This document shows, one piece after another, positions 1 through 13,500 of a DNA stretch of 64,000 bases (its first letter is position 1; the number at the start of each line of letters is the position of its first letter). Source of the stretch: Formicarius rufipectus (Eukaryota > Chordata > Aves > Passeriformes > Formicariidae). The DNA is taken from the NCBI GenBank assembly GCA_013399695.1, contig VXAU01000190.1:251149-315148 (forward strand), read 5' to 3'. The notes under the pieces were generated by a model, which saw nothing but the letters and a program-made list of their open reading frames with translations, was not told the DNA's origin and did no database searches. Position numbers and translations under genes: made by a program.

Positions 1-17
1 ATCCAGAAACATATTCA

Positions 18-540
18 TAGAATCGTAGAATCCTGGAATTGTTAAGGTTGAAGTTGGAAAAGACCTCTAAGGTCATCAAGTCCAACTGTTATTCTAACAT
101 TGCTCCAGCCACCACTAAACCATGACCACTAAACCAGTGCCACATACACACTTTTGAACACTACCAGGGATGGTGATTCCATCATTAACCTGTACATCCT
201 GTTCCAATGTCTGACCACTCTTTCAATGAAGAAATAGTTCCTAATAGCTGTTTCCTCTCATTCTGTCGCTTGTTACATGTGAGAAGAGCCAACCCCCACC
301 TGTCTACAACCATGTTTCAGGTAACTGTAGAGAGTGATAAAGTGACCCTCAAGTCTCCTTTTCTCCAAGATAAACAAGTCCAGCTGCCTCAGCTGCTCCT
401 CAGAGCACTTGTGCTCCAAACCCTTCACCAGATCCATTGCCCTACTCTGAGCTTGCTCTAGGACATCAATGCCTTTCCTGCAGTGAGCAACCCAAAACTG
501 AACAAAAGTTTTGAGGCACAGCCTTACCAATGCCAAGGAC
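18..540 (-). mobile_element. CR1 LINE, 3' fragment
   Basis: Read on the minus strand this ends in the typical CR1 3' tail (a degraded ATTCTATGATT-type repeat at 18-40), preceded by the usual 'ggacttgatgacct' stretch and the untranslated and ORF2-end portion. It is 5'-truncated at about 540, as is normal for CR1. Both open frames across it (207-461 plus, 273-536 minus) are by-products of the repeat. Identification is by recalled similarity to avian CR1; the subfamily is not assigned. Confidence 0.85.
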
Positions 541-3527
541 AGCAGAAGAATTCCTTTCCAGTCCTGCTGGACACACTATTTCCAATAGTATCTCTAACTG
601 GAGCAAAATAACAACACAGCTTATATGTTACACTAATTAAAAGCTGTAAACATTTCTCTTCTGTTGCTTTTGGTATTCCTACTGATTCTGCACATTTTCT
701 TAAGAAGTGCACAACATCAGTGACAATACCAGCCTGCTGGACTAAAAGAAAGGAAAAAAAACCTCCCCAGCTACAACAATAGTAACAATCCAGAGCTTGA
801 CAGTGATTTATTGCAAAGACAGTGAAAGTACTGGAAACTAGCACTAACAAAGGGACTTTAAACCACACCTTATAATATTTTTAATAAAAGGGTAAGCAGG
901 TTGTTCCTTCATGGTGTCCTCCTGGCTATTTTTTAAAGACAAGCAAAATGTGTGATTGAGTTTTGCTGTGTTTAAATAAACTTATGTTACTCAAACAGGT
1001 GGTGCTGTAAGGTGAATTAAGAGCCTACAGTTTAGCAATAAAAGTTCAGAATTAAGAGCACATGCTAAAAGAACTTAAAGGTATAAAGAAACTCTCTGGA
1101 GATAGTCTCTTTTTTGACAGTCAAGCAGAGGTATCTGCAGATTCAGTGTGTCACACCATACTTCTCAGTTTTCACCTGCAACTATTCTGAAGTGGTTACT
1201 GTTTGTACCAAATTTTATCTATTTGGAGAATCTAGATTTTAAGCATCTATTTTTATCTCCAGAAAGCATTCTACCAAGTAGAGCAGGCCAGTCCAATACT
1301 TCTGTAAAGGAATTGATTCAAAAAGTGTTTGGTTATTTGAAAAATAAATGCTGAGAAATTAAAATTTTATCAGAGTAATATCCTCTGAACTAAAGTCTGA
1401 CACCTGCAGTGTATTGGATAGTGAATGCATAACTTTTAGTATGAATTTGTAGGCCTTTCTTTAAGAAACTAAGAATGTTTCTTAAGGTTTATAAAATAAA
1501 TATTAGACCACATACAGGAAAAGGTAAGGCAAACCACATTAAACACAACAGTGTAATGCAATGTAGATAACTGGAGACAGTTTCACAAGTGCAGTGCACA
1601 GCTCCACATATTTGTGCTAGGGATGACTTGTGGGACTCCAGACTGCAAGGAACACTTCAGTGGAAGCTGTAACGCTGCACTGAGCAATTAATAATATCAT
1701 ATTATAAATTCTTTTGTGAGGATGAACTACATTTTTAGCAGCACAAATGGCCAGAAAATAATAGATTTCTAAAACACTAAAACTATCCTGAAAATACCTG
1801 TAAATTTAGCAGAAAAATAATAAGTGTGGTCTAAAAGTCATGAATGAAACAAGTAAAATATTAATTGCTTTAATTGTCAAGAAAAGCAATACAATGACCT
1901 TGAGAAATTTATACATCAATGACATAAATCAGTCTACATCCCACATGACATTAAATCTGTAGTAATTATCACGCTGTACTCTTTTTGCTGTCACATGACA
2001 ATTTCTGCAAATTTTTTTCATATAATTGGGAGAGGTAAGGAAGGTGCAACAGGATATTTGCCACATTTCTAAAAACAAGTCGCAGCCTTCAAGTTGAATT
2101 AGCAAGTTCCAGAAATCTCTCAGCAGAAAAGTCACCAAGAGTGGTGCTTCAAGTGTGCTAATGAAAGCTTGCTTCAATGGAATCAGGTAATCCACAGAGG
2201 CACGAAAACACAGAGGAGACCCACTGGGGGATAGTGGGGTCTGCAAGATAGTTTGGCTAGGAATCAGTTACAAGGTACTTACATTAGGAATTGCACTATG
2301 AACCCAGAAGTACATAGAGCCTGCAGGATATCTTAAGACATTGCCTCATGGAACTGAAAAAGTCAGTAGTAGCAAATGAGTAAGCCAGAGAGAAAGCAAA
2401 ATATTTGTTCAGCTCTAGAACCATTCAAAAGTTGCGTGCAATATAGTGATAATATTGTGAATTTACAATTACTATTTTAACTTTGCCCTATAGAAATTCT
2501 GAATGAAAAGTCATACAGTGCATTTGATAGTCTTTTCCACAGTGCTGGAAGTTTCATCTAAATACTAGAAACTTACAATTCAAAATAATTCCTTTCTATC
2601 AAGTCCATTGCTACAAAGTAATCACATCTACAGCACACTCTCTTCAACTGTTCCACTACAAACATATGATTAAAAGGAAAAACATATAAAATTCATTCTA
2701 CTTTCTTTAATTACACTAATATGGACAGACATTAGAATGCAGGCAAGTGTCTAGTCTAAGAGTTGGCATGGCAGAAGAGATTAAGGTGTATCTGTGTATG
2801 CAATTTCCTGAAAGTGGCTACTATGACTTCAAATGTAAAAATAGATCTTTGTAATACCTTTCTGTTGTTAAAATGACACTGATTTAGAAGGCATGAATTA
2901 TATGGAATCAAAGTATCACTCTGATGAGGAATAGTTTCCCTTCTAATAAGCCTTTCTATATCTAAAATATGACAAGACTTTTAATTAAAGTGCTAGATAT
3001 TACAATAATCTTCAATAGCAGTAATACTGCAGAGGAAAATCTCTGCTCTAAGGTGTACTTATTAAACACAAGTTCTAATAATTTGTTCATAGTCACTCTA
3101 AAGTAACTGTGAAATAGGAATAATAGAAGTATGTAAAGCATATTTGTATACCTCTAGGCCATAACACAAATCCCAAGGATAAGGCAAATAGAGGTACAGC
3201 TAGGATTTGTATAGCCACTTTCAGAAAGTATATGCGAATCCTAGACATACATCTTTTGTCAAGTCAGGCAAGGAAAGGACATGAAGAGCCAATGTATCAA
3301 GGTTCGTTGCAACATGCTATCCCCAGCCTGTGCTATTACCAGTGCATATTGCAGACCCACAACAAGCAGGATCAAATATGAGTCTTTGATGGGTTGGACC
3401 TGTGCTTTGTGAATGTGGGTAAATGACTAGGAACAGTTAAGCAGCCTCCCTCAGGGAAGGAGACAGATCAAAGCATAAGATATGTCAGGAGAAGGAGCTG
3501 TAGGCTGCTACTTGCCTCCCACACACA
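541..3527. other. Intergenic DNA without recognised features
   Basis: AT-rich single-copy-looking sequence on the far 3' side of LRRC2. It contains only short chance frames. Two were looked at: 524-868 minus (114 codons, hydrophobic start, many Cys) and 1929-2246 minus (105 codons). Neither resembles a family I know and neither has convincing splice context. Confidence 0.5.
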
Positions 3528-4310
3528 GAATCATAGAATATGCCAAGTTGGAAGGATATGGCAAACCCACAAGGATCATTAAGTCCAACTCCTGACCCTG
3601 CACAGGACCATCCCCAAGAGTCACACCATATGCTTAAGAGTATCATCCAGACTCTTCTTGAATTCTGTCAGGCTTGGTGCTGTGACCGCTGCCCTTGGGA
3701 TCCTGTTCCAGCAGCCAAGCACCCTCTGGGTGAAGAACCTGTTTCTAAGATCAAACCAAAACCTCCTCTGACACAACTTACGGCCATTCACTTGGGTCCT
3801 GTCACTGGTCACCACAGAGAACAGATTGGTACCTCTTGCTCAGCTGTACTCTCATGAGAAAGTTGTAGACTGCATTGAGGTCTCCCCTTGGTCTCCTCTT
3901 CTCCAGGCTGAACAGGCCAAGTGCCCTCCTCATATGGCTTCCCCTCAAGGCTCTTCACCATTGTCCCCTAGAGTCTCTCAGATAGCTTAGTATCTTTCCT
4001 ATATTGCAGTGCCCAAAACTGCCCACAATGTTCCAGGTGAGGCCACGCCAGTGCAGAGCAGAGTGGGACAATCCTCTCGCTCAATCAACTGGCAATGCTT
4101 TGCCTGATGCCCCTCAGGANTCAACTGGCAATACTTTGCCTGATGCCCCTCAGGACACTGTTTGCCCTCCTGGCTGCCAGGGCACTTCTGACTCATATTC
4201 AACTTGTCATCAGCCAGGACTCCCAGAACCCTTTATGTGGCACTGCTTTCATGGTTGCCCCATCCCAGTGCAGAATTCACCACTTTCTCTTGTTGAACTT
4301 CATATGGTTG
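3528..4310 (-). mobile_element. CR1 LINE, 3' part (left of a later insertion)
   Basis: Begins with the CR1 tail in reverse (AGAATCATAGAATATGCC at 3528) and continues through the well-known segment 'aagaacctgtttct...cctgtcactggtcacc' and 'ctcttctccaggctgaacagg'. It is interrupted at 4310 by unrelated DNA and resumes at 4813, so 3528-4310 and 4813-5720 are one element. The same CR1 segment recurs at 61228-61620. Confidence 0.9.
4085..4155. repeat. 35-base direct duplication around a single N
   Basis: Bases 4085-4119 and 4121-4155 match except one G/A difference (4098 versus 4134) and are separated only by N at 4120. The repeat lies inside CR1. The single N suggests an assembler joined two overlapping contig ends without merging them. 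Confidence 0.85.
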
Positions 4311-4812
4311 ACAGGTTTGGTTGACAGGGGACTGGTTCCTCTATCTCTCAGAACTAGGGCTGGTGGGTGAAAACCCATGCTGATGGTAACAGACCACAGG
4401 CATGTCCTCCGAAATCAGGTCATGAAAAGCCTTTAAATACGGGAACCAGGGGTTTATAGATACTTCAGGGGGCTGGGTCAGGAGGGGGGTGTGGCTAGGG
4501 AACCCATTTAACCAATGGGGAAAGGTAAGAATCACAATCCGATAGAAACACAGGATTGGGGATGGACATCTGAGACAATCACTGAGGTTAGGACAGAGGT
4601 GGGACTGGCCAGGCTGGCTGGGCAACCCAGCTTAGGCAATGCAGACCTAGTAACAGCTTCATGGCTGGACACAGGTTTTTAAAGGGGAAATCATACAAAA
4701 ATGCAAGTTCTAAAAAGTGTCTAATTTAACAAAATCCTGAGATCCATTGCCCTGGTTTTCTTACTTCTTTAGTTGTTCCTTTCATTTCTCATAGCTTGCA
4801 CATTCTCCTACA
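4311..4812. mobile_element. About 502-base insertion in CR1, possibly a solo LTR
   Basis: CR1 similarity stops at 'cttcatatggttg' (to 4310) and picks up at 'gttggtgactgcccag' (4813). GTTG at 4307-4310 and 4813-4816 would be a 4-base target duplication; removing one copy restores the expected CR1 text. The insert ends in CTACA. If it is taken to begin at the TG of 4309 it has LTR-like TG...CA ends. I do not recognise the family, and there is no poly-A tail that would suggest a SINE. Confidence 0.5.
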
Positions 4813-5216
4813 GTTGGTGACTGCCCAGCTCTCTGATTGGTCCAGGTCTCTCTGCAGGGCCTCCCTGCCTTCAACAGAGTCAATAGCTTCTCCCAGTCTT
4901 GTGTCATCTGCAAACTTGCTCAGTATNAATGCAGACCTAGTAACAGCTTCATGGCTGGACACAGGTTTTTAAAGGGGAAATCATACAAAAATGCAAGTTC
5001 TAAAAAGTGTCTAATTTAACAAAATCCTGAGATCCATTGCCCTGGCTTTCTTACTTCTTCAGTTGTTCCTTTCATTTCTCATAGCTTGCACATTCTCCTA
5101 CAGTTGGTGACTGCCCAGCTCTCTGATTGGTCCAGGTCTCTCTGCAGGGCCTCCCTGCCTTCAACAGAGTCAATAGCTTCTCCCAGTCTTGTGTCATCTG
5201 CAAACTTGCTCAGTAT
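4638..5216. repeat. 289-base direct duplication around a single N
   Basis: Bases 4638-4926 repeat as 4928-5216 (offset 290) with two C/T differences seen near 4746-4760 and 5036-5050. The unit contains the right end of the 4311-4812 insertion plus CR1 sequence. N is at 4927. An unmerged contig overlap or two haplotypes placed in tandem is the simplest reading. Confidence 0.85.
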
Positions 5217-5720
5217 CCCTTCCAGTCCTGTGTCATGAAGATGTTGAAGAGCACAGGTCTTAAGATGGAGCCCCATGGAACCCCTCTAGTGACAGGTCAC
5301 CAGTCTGAAGTTACCCCATTCACCTCTATGCTTGACCCATGAGCCAATTGCTCACCCACTGCATGACATGTTTATCCTGCTGTGTATCAAAAGCTTTACT
5401 GAAATCCTAAAAGATTACCTCAACTGGCTTGCTCTGATCATCTAGATGGATTAGCTTGTCATTAAAGGAAATCAGGTTTGATAAACAGGACTTTCCTCTC
5501 ATGAAGTCGTGCTGGTTGTGACCAATGACAGCTTTGTCTTTCAGTTGTTTTTCAAGCCTTCCCAGAATAATCTTCTCTACTTTTACCTGGCACTCCAACT
5601 TTACACCTCCAACTTTACCAGGCACTGAAGAAGTGAGACTGAGAAGTCTATAGTTTCTGGGGTCCACCTTCTTGCCCTTCTTGAAAATCAGGACAATGTT
5701 CACCAGCTTTCAGTATGTGT
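4813..5720 (-). mobile_element. CR1 LINE, ORF2 reverse-transcriptase part
   Basis: Continuation of the element at 3528-4310. On the minus strand 5407-5703 stays open for 98 codons and shows CR1-type reverse-transcriptase motifs: FKKGKK, a following NYR, SLTS and a QHDF...GKSCL-like stretch. The frame is lost on both sides, so it is a dead copy. Part of it (4928-5216) is the duplicated assembly segment. Similarity fades at about 5720. Confidence 0.85.
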
Positions 5721-8700
5721 CACTTCCAGCTTCTCAAGCTTCTTCTTTGTTCACACTGTGGTGCCTAAGTATATCACATATAGGAATCTCAAGCAGACCA
5801 AATATCAAGTCTCCCCTCCACTCAGCTGCCATTTTCTCAGCACTCCACTGTCAGACAGAAAACAAGACAGTATCTAGCTTGCTTGTCATGACAGAAGTCA
5901 GCCAGTTCCATCACTTGTCTCACTACATGCTCTTCAGGTAGGAGACCATCTCTACAGTCTCCCAAGACCCCTACAAATTGTTTTGTTTTTCTTTTTCTTT
6001 TTTTTAAAAAAAGTCCTGTGATTGCCTTTAGCACTCCTCACTCTGTGTCTACATATGTGACATGACACCAGGAGTAAATTTCCTATTCATATAACAAAAG
6101 ACAGAACTGCTTTTAGCCATAGAAAATTCTACTAACAGGTGTAGTTGCTATGTTTTCTATCTATAAATACAGTTTCTCTAAAATGAAAATGAAAATCTCT
6201 TTCCCACAAACAAAGAGCCACAGAGATACAGAACAAATTACCTTACGCCTTCCCAGACTTCAGTACTTCATAATATATAGATGTGTTGAAAGAATGGGTG
6301 GCTAATTTGTATCTGGAAGTAACATAAACTAGAAGTGGCTAAGTCTGGGATAAAAGTCTTCCTGAAACCTGAGAAAGCAGAGGTCATAAAAGTATGGAGG
6401 CAAAGCTCGTACAAGTTTGGAGGCATGTTTGGTTTGGGGGGGGGGGTTTTGTTTTGTTTTTCTTTTTCTTTTTTTATAGACCACTGATAAATGGAAAGTT
6501 AATAAAACCCTTTCATGCTGAACATAGAGTTTAAGCTACCAGGACTAGAGCAGATGGCAGATAGACTTTTTTACTGAAAGAGACAATCTGTGTGACTGTG
6601 AAATGCTCTGCTTTGTTTACCATCCACCTCAAAACCAAAAGGTCCTACAATCTCTGCTGTCCCTGCATTAGAGCACTTCTGTTAGTAAGCCAGTCCATGC
6701 TTTTTGACAACAGATGCTGAAATTTTACTCTCAGGAATACATAGATAAAACTAAATTCTAATTAACTGGCAGTACATCGTGTTCTATTACATTCATTGCT
6801 GCATCTAGAGACAAGCTTCCAGATATACCTTTTGTTCAAAAAAAAAAAAAAAAAGATTCTTAAATACAGACATATTTTAAAACTATATAATACACAAGTA
6901 ATAAAATAGTAAGAGTAGGGTGAGACATGGCAAAAATGTAAAACAAGAAAAATCATAACTGATAAAGATGTTTGATAAGAATAAACTTGGACTGCAACTG
7001 AAAACACAACTTCAAAATGCAGAAATTAACCTAGACATCATTAAGCTGCTGCTTTGGTTCCATTATTTTTTTGTTTAGTTTTCATTAAAACTACATATGT
7101 TTGTAGTTTAGAAAAATAAAAATTGAGCTCACATTTGGAATGACCTACATAAAACATGAAGCTGGAGAACCAGAATGAATTTCTAAGTAGTACCTTGACA
7201 ACTTAAGCCAGAAAAACTACACAGAGGAAGAAATATATAACTTATGAACAAATTCCAGTGTGTCTTTTAAATTAAAAAGCTTTTTGAGGTATTCTAGTAG
7301 TCTAAAAGCCCTTCAGACTCATAAGAACACACCTGTTTATATATTACAACATTAACAGAACAACAGATCATAGTTTCAACAGCCTTTCAGCATATTTGAA
7401 GGAACAGATTCTAGTAAAATCCCACTCTTGTATCAGAATACAGAGTGGATAATTTTTCCCACTTACCCAAGGAAATTTTGACCAAGGAGAATGAAAAAGG
7501 AAATGGTTCCAACTATTGTTGCTAAAAGTCACAATACATTTTGAAAAGAAAAGACAGTCCTCAGTAAAGAGGCACGTTTCTGATATTTTCCAAAACTCCT
7601 CTCTCATGTATCATGCAGCAATTCTCTTGTTAATATTTCCAGCCAAGTAGAACAACAACTGCCCACAAAACAAATGAAAACTTTGAAGCTTCAAATCCAT
7701 GTATAATACAAATTAAAATGTTTCTAAAATTCTGAGGTGTACAGTCATGCCACTCAGAGAATAGAAGGTAATCATTTCATTCAGAAACACCCAGAGAAAC
7801 ATCCCAGTTTTGTAACCTTTTTTGGACTTTTCCTCTCCCAAAGCTTCAAGCTTCCCTCTCTGTTCACACTACTTGCCCTGAAAATACCTCATATCACCTC
7901 CTAGAAATGAAATAGTAGAAAAATTACATAAATCTGGAAGGTCTTAAAAAACTAAACCTTGCATTTTAGATTGAAGTAATACATTGAACCGCATTTCAAA
8001 GTGCATACATATCAGTGTTTTCTTCCAATCAGCTCATCCTTGATGCTATACTCAAAATTAAAACCTTAAGCTTATTTTAAAAATTGTTTAGAATACAATA
8101 ATATTCATCAGCTTTCCCTTCACATAACCTATAAAACCAACTTTAGTTAAATTGAAACTTACAATGGAAAACCTCTCCTGAAATATTTATCTCACTCCAA
8201 AACAAATATTGGAATGATAATGAATTCTCAGTGGTTAGTTTGCCTTGAGTCTTCTTGTTTCTCATATTTTTGCATCTATATGGTTTTCAAAAAGGTCATA
8301 AAGAATTCATTGTGAGTGAAACCTTCAGCCAGAGATGAAAGTCCTTGAAATCGGTAACTGCACAGAGCATGAGGGATGGACTATAGTTCCCAGAAGACTG
8401 CATGTAAAATGCAATACTTAAGTATTGCAGATAAGGCTGACATTTTGTTTTCCAGATTTCATTCCTATTTTAATATTACAGAGGTGCCAATTACAATTGT
8501 TATTCTGATAGTTCACAGTGGCACTTCCCATGTGTGCCTGCTACATTGATTTTAAATAGATCATGAAATGTCAGGAGCCAGGTCTAACTGGATAACTTAC
8601 AATTCCTTCACAACTTGCTTGCTAATGAGTCAAGGCTGTACCTTCGTGAACATTTTTTTCAGGTCATGGTAGAGGGTATTTTCAGAGGAAATGCTTTCCT

Positions 8701-9299
8701 AAACCCCTCTGTGATAGTAGATACAGTCAAACAAACTGAGAATTTTGTCTAAACTAAAAATAACCCTAAAAAAACTTAATTCACATCAGTTCCCTGAGAG
8801 GCCAAAAAGCAATATGAAAAACTAATTATGCTGACATACCAAAAAGAAGTGGCTGCCAAACTCTGATCAGGATGTTTTATTAGTGACTTCAGAGATTTGC
8901 CTTGAAATTATTCTCACCTTCACTTGGTCTGTTATATTTAAAACTATTTATATACCCACCCAAATTCTCAGAGTTCCTCATATTTCAGGTTAGATTTTAA
9001 ACACAGCGAAGAAGCCATTTCTTCTTCACTTTTTTCTTTTTTTAACATCAAAAGCAAAAGAGTTCTAAAAAAAGCTCTAGCATTCAAACACACCAATCCA
9101 ATTGTCCACTTACTTGACAAATGTCTTTAGTATAAAAACCTGTAGTACTAAAGACAAAGGAGGTAATACTGTAAAACACAGGACATTTGCTGAGCAGTTT
9201 CCGCAAGTCTAGGTCAATAGACTTGATAAGATACAGTCCAAATAAGATATAGTCCAGAGGTATTGCTTTTAACAGAAAATCCTCTTAACAGGCCTTAGA
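5721..9299. other. Intergenic DNA without recognised genes
   Basis: AT-rich DNA with no supportable gene. It holds simple tracts only: an 11-base G run at 6436-6446 followed by TTTTG repeats, and an A run at 6838-6854. The first about 250 bases may still be repeat-derived, but I could not assign them. Confidence 0.5.
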
Positions 9300-10045
9300 G
9301 GCCTTCTTTAAGGGCAAGTGTAGTGTCCTGCACCAGGGGAGTAGTAAACTTCTAGTACAGTCTGGGGGCTGGCCTACTGGAGAGCAGCTCTGTGGAAAAG
9401 AATCTGGGAATCTTAGCAGATGGCGAGTTGTCCATGAGCCAGCAGTGTACCCTTGTGGCCAGGAGGGCCAATGGGATCCTGGTGTGCATTGGGAGGAGTG
9501 TGGGCAGCAGGGTCAGGGAGGCGATCCTGTCCTTCTACTTGGCCTTAGTGAGACAACATCTGGAGTGTTTTGTCCTGTGAGACAAGAAGCTACTGGAGAG
9601 GGTCCAGCAAAGGGCCATAAAGATGTTCAGGAGTCTGGAGCACCCCTTATGAGGAGAGAGTGAGGGAGCTGGGCCTGTTTAGTCTATAGAAGACTGAGGG
9701 GGCTCTGGTTCATGCATACAAATATCTTATAGGCAAGTGTCAAGAGGATAGTGTCAGACTCTTCTCAGTGGTGCCCAGCAACACGACAAGGAGCAAGTGG
9801 CCATAAACTAAGACACAAAAAATTCCACCGCAACATGAGAACAAGCTTCTTTATATTGGGGGTGGCAGAGAACTGGAACAGGCTTCCCAGGAAGGTCATG
9901 GAGTCTCCCTTTCTGGGAAAATCAAAACCCACATGGATGCACTTCTGCGTAATCTGCTCTACATTACTCTACCTTGGCAAGGCGTTTGGACCTCTGGATT
10001 ATGTCCAGAGGTCCCTTCCAACCCTGACTATTCTGTGATTCTCAC
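9300..10045 (+). mobile_element. CR1 LINE, 3' fragment
   Basis: Plus-strand CR1 from the ORF2 C-terminal region ('agggccaatgggatcctggtgtgcattgg', 'gtgagacaacatctggagtg') to the 3' end ('ggtcccttccaaccctgactattctgtgattctc' near 10010-10043). The frames at 9392-9580 and 9445-9663 are remnants of ORF2. The CR1 tail marks the orientation. Confidence 0.9.
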
Positions 10046-10587
10046 CATGCATCACCAACAGATATGGAACAGAGGCCTGAACTTTTCCCACAAGTGTGCA
10101 AAATGGCAACACCATTGCAAATATCTGCTGAATTTCCTTACAATACTCATATGTATTAGTCCAAAGATCTGATGGACGGTTTAACGATACTAGTTCCAGC
10201 AGATATAGAGGGAAGCATTTCTAGCACAGAACAAATTTCTCTGTTTATTGAAGTAGCTTGCAATATCTGCAAATGATGATGGATGTCAGGCAGTATTCAC
10301 TCATGACTGAAGATATTATTGCATTTTAGCTCTCCTGAACATTACTGCATTATAGAAATATTCTGTAAGGATTTATATTCTGGTTGTCAGAGTTGACAAC
10401 ATGGCAGATAGCAACTTCCATTAAATCTCCCATACTGAACAGACACATAGGCCATACAAACTTTCCTTAGTGCTGAATTTTCTTTAGTGCTACAACTTTC
10501 AGTAGTGCTGAAACATTGCAGTTGGAATTAGCCACAAGAAGCAAAGCAGTTTTCAGGACACCTGTCTTTTTCCTGGGTCACAGAGCT

Positions 10588-13500
10588 GGTGAAGATGAAA
10601 GGGACCCCTAGGCATCATCTGGTCTAACACCCATGCTCAAGAAGAATCATCTAAAATAGATGGCCCTGGGCTATGTCTAGAAAGTGGTTGGTTTGTTTGG
10701 TTTTTTTCAGTCTCTAAGGGTGGAAACTCTACCACTTCCCTGGAAACACATGCCAGTTCTCAATAACCTACTTAGTAAAAATGTGATTCCTGATTTTCAG
10801 GAGGAACTTCCTGTGTTTCAATTTATGCCCGCTACTTCTTGTCCTGACACTGGAGCATGACTGAAGACAGCCTGGCTCCATCTTCTTTGCACCCACCCTT
10901 CACATGTTTGTATACACTAATAACGTTCCTCCAAGCCTTCTTTTTCCAAGCTGAACAGTCTCAATGGTCTCAGCCTTTCCCCATAGGAGAGATGCACCAG
11001 TCCCTTAATTGTTCTAGTGGCTCTTCACTGGACCCTTTCCAGCATCACCTATGTTTCCTATACATCACTTCTAATGGGAAACCCAAACCTTGACACAGAT
11101 TTGACCTTACCAGTGCTGAGGAGACATGAATGATCACTTCCCTCATCCTGCTGTCAAGACTCCTCTTTATGAAGCCCAGCATACCATTAGTACTTACCTT
11201 CTTGTGGCAAGTGCATATTACTCACGTATAGCCTTATGTATAGTTTTATCAGGACCCCCAGGGAAGTTTCTACAAAGTTGTTTTCCAGCTGGGCAACCCT
11301 CAGTATGTACTGATGGCTGGTGGTGTTCCTTCTCAGATTCAGAACTTTATACTTTTCACTGAACTTCATAATCTTCCTGTCAACCTGTTTCTCCAGCCTA
11401 TTGAGGTCCCTCTGCATGGCAGCACAACCCTCTAATACATCAACTACCCTGTCAAGTTTTATGTAATCAGCAAATTTGCCAAGGGTACACTCTACCGCAT
11501 TGACATTAATAATGATAATAATTAATAATATTCACTATAAGATTTTAAACTAGATTGCACTTACTTTTGACCCCTGGGACCATTGCTTGATACTGGCCTT
11601 AGTTTGGACTTTGAGCCACTGATCACTCCCCTTAGGCCTGGCCATTCATCTACCAGGCCAGTCATGTAGATGTAGATAGTCAATGTGGAAGCTTATCAAG
11701 TTGATTAAGTGTGAGTTTCTCTTGGTGAAACCATGCTAACAGCTTCTCATACTGTTCTTGTCAATATGTCTAGAAATGGCTTCCAGGGGTCAAGTTGGGG
11801 ATGACTGACCTGTGGTTCCTTGGATTCTCGCTCTTGACTTTCTTGGAGTGACATTTGCTTCCTGACAGTCTTCAGGTAGCCCTCTCAGTCCCTATGATCA
11901 ATCAGAGAATATCGAGAGTGGCCTTGCAATCACATCAATCAGTACCCTCAGTGCTTGTGGGTGTATCCCATCAGTGACCATGTACTTAGTTGTGTTCAGT
12001 TTGCTGAAGTATTCCCTGACCTGATCGTCATCCACCAATGGTATATCTTCCTCACTTCAACCTTTTTCCTTCTCTCTGGGACCAGGGATACCTGAAGGCT
12101 GGTCTTTCTAGTAAAGACTAAAGCAAAGAAGGTATTCAGTACTTCAGCCTTTCCCATGTCCTGAGAAACCTAGTCTTTCCTTTTGCATTAACATATTTAT
12201 AGAAGCACTTCCTGTTACCCTTGACATTCCCCACCTGTTTCAACTCCAAGTGAACTTTGCCTCTCCTAGCCATGCTTTCTTCTCCCTGCTTAGACATTGT
12301 CTCATTACTCATCCCAGGTTGTCTTCCCCTGCAGGTAAACCTTGTGTATGCATTTTTTCCTCTTTGAGTTTTAACACGAGCTCATGGTTCATCCATTCAA
12401 GCCTCTCAGGGTTTTTTATTGACTTAATGCTCACTGGCATGAATTGTTCTTGAGCTTAGAAAAGGTGATCCTTGGAGATCAATCAGCTTTCTTGGCCTCT
12501 TATTTCTTCTAAGATCTTATACTATGGGACACTTTCAAGCATATTCCTGCAGACAACAAAATCCACACTCTTAATTACACGGTTGTCCTTTTGTTCTGTT
12601 CCCTCTTCCCTCAGAATCCCAAATTACATCATTTCATTGTCATTGCAGCCTTTGAGTTTCACATCACAATCAAGCCCCTTCTGTTCTGTGAATTTGAGAT
12701 ATAACAGAACACCTCTCCTAGCCAGATCTTTAATTCCCAGAGGGAATTTTTCATTTATTTTCTCCAAGAAATATCCTAATGTCTTGTTCATCTGGTAGAA
12801 ACTAGAGTGGCTTAATTCCTCCATAAGGCCTACAGCCTGCTAATGTGAAGCTGTTTCTAGCTGTCTGTAGAAGGCCTTATTCACTTGCCCATCCTCATCA
12901 GGTGGTCTATAACAGTGACCCTACTACAGCATCACCCATATTAGCCTACTTACCTATAAACTCTCTGCTGGCTCCTCATTCATCATCAAAGAGATCACCG
13001 TGAATTCCAGCTATTGTCTCACATGAAGGACAGCTCAACTTTCTCATTTTTCCAAACTGTCCTTCCCAAAGAGCCTGAATTCCTCCTTTGCAGTACTGCA
13101 TTCACACATGCCGCCCCACCACATCCTCTTGATACCAAAAAGGTCACAGTCTTGCAACTGCACACGGTTCTCTACCTCTTCATGTTTGCATCTCAAGCTA
13201 TGTGTGTCTTCAAAGAGGCATGCCAGTTTCCTGATTTTCCAGAAACAATCTGAGAGATTTCCACATATTGGTATCCTATAGGCACTTCCTTGCTCATATG
13301 CAAATACTTGTGCTCTGTCTTGTGGGCTTTTTTCCTTTCACTTATATCTCTCCAGTACTTTGTATGTCAACATTGTATATCACTCTTTTACAGACCTGCT
13401 AGTAACCTTCTCCCTCTGCCGTAAGTGCCTTCATACCAAGCCAACAATCCTTCTGGCAATGATACCTTTGTCCTACTTACATGGAACCAGTCTCAGACAT

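Noticed and set aside
5407..5703. Reverse-transcriptase-like frame as a gene
   Set aside because: It is a fragment of a dead CR1 ORF2 with the frame lost on both sides.
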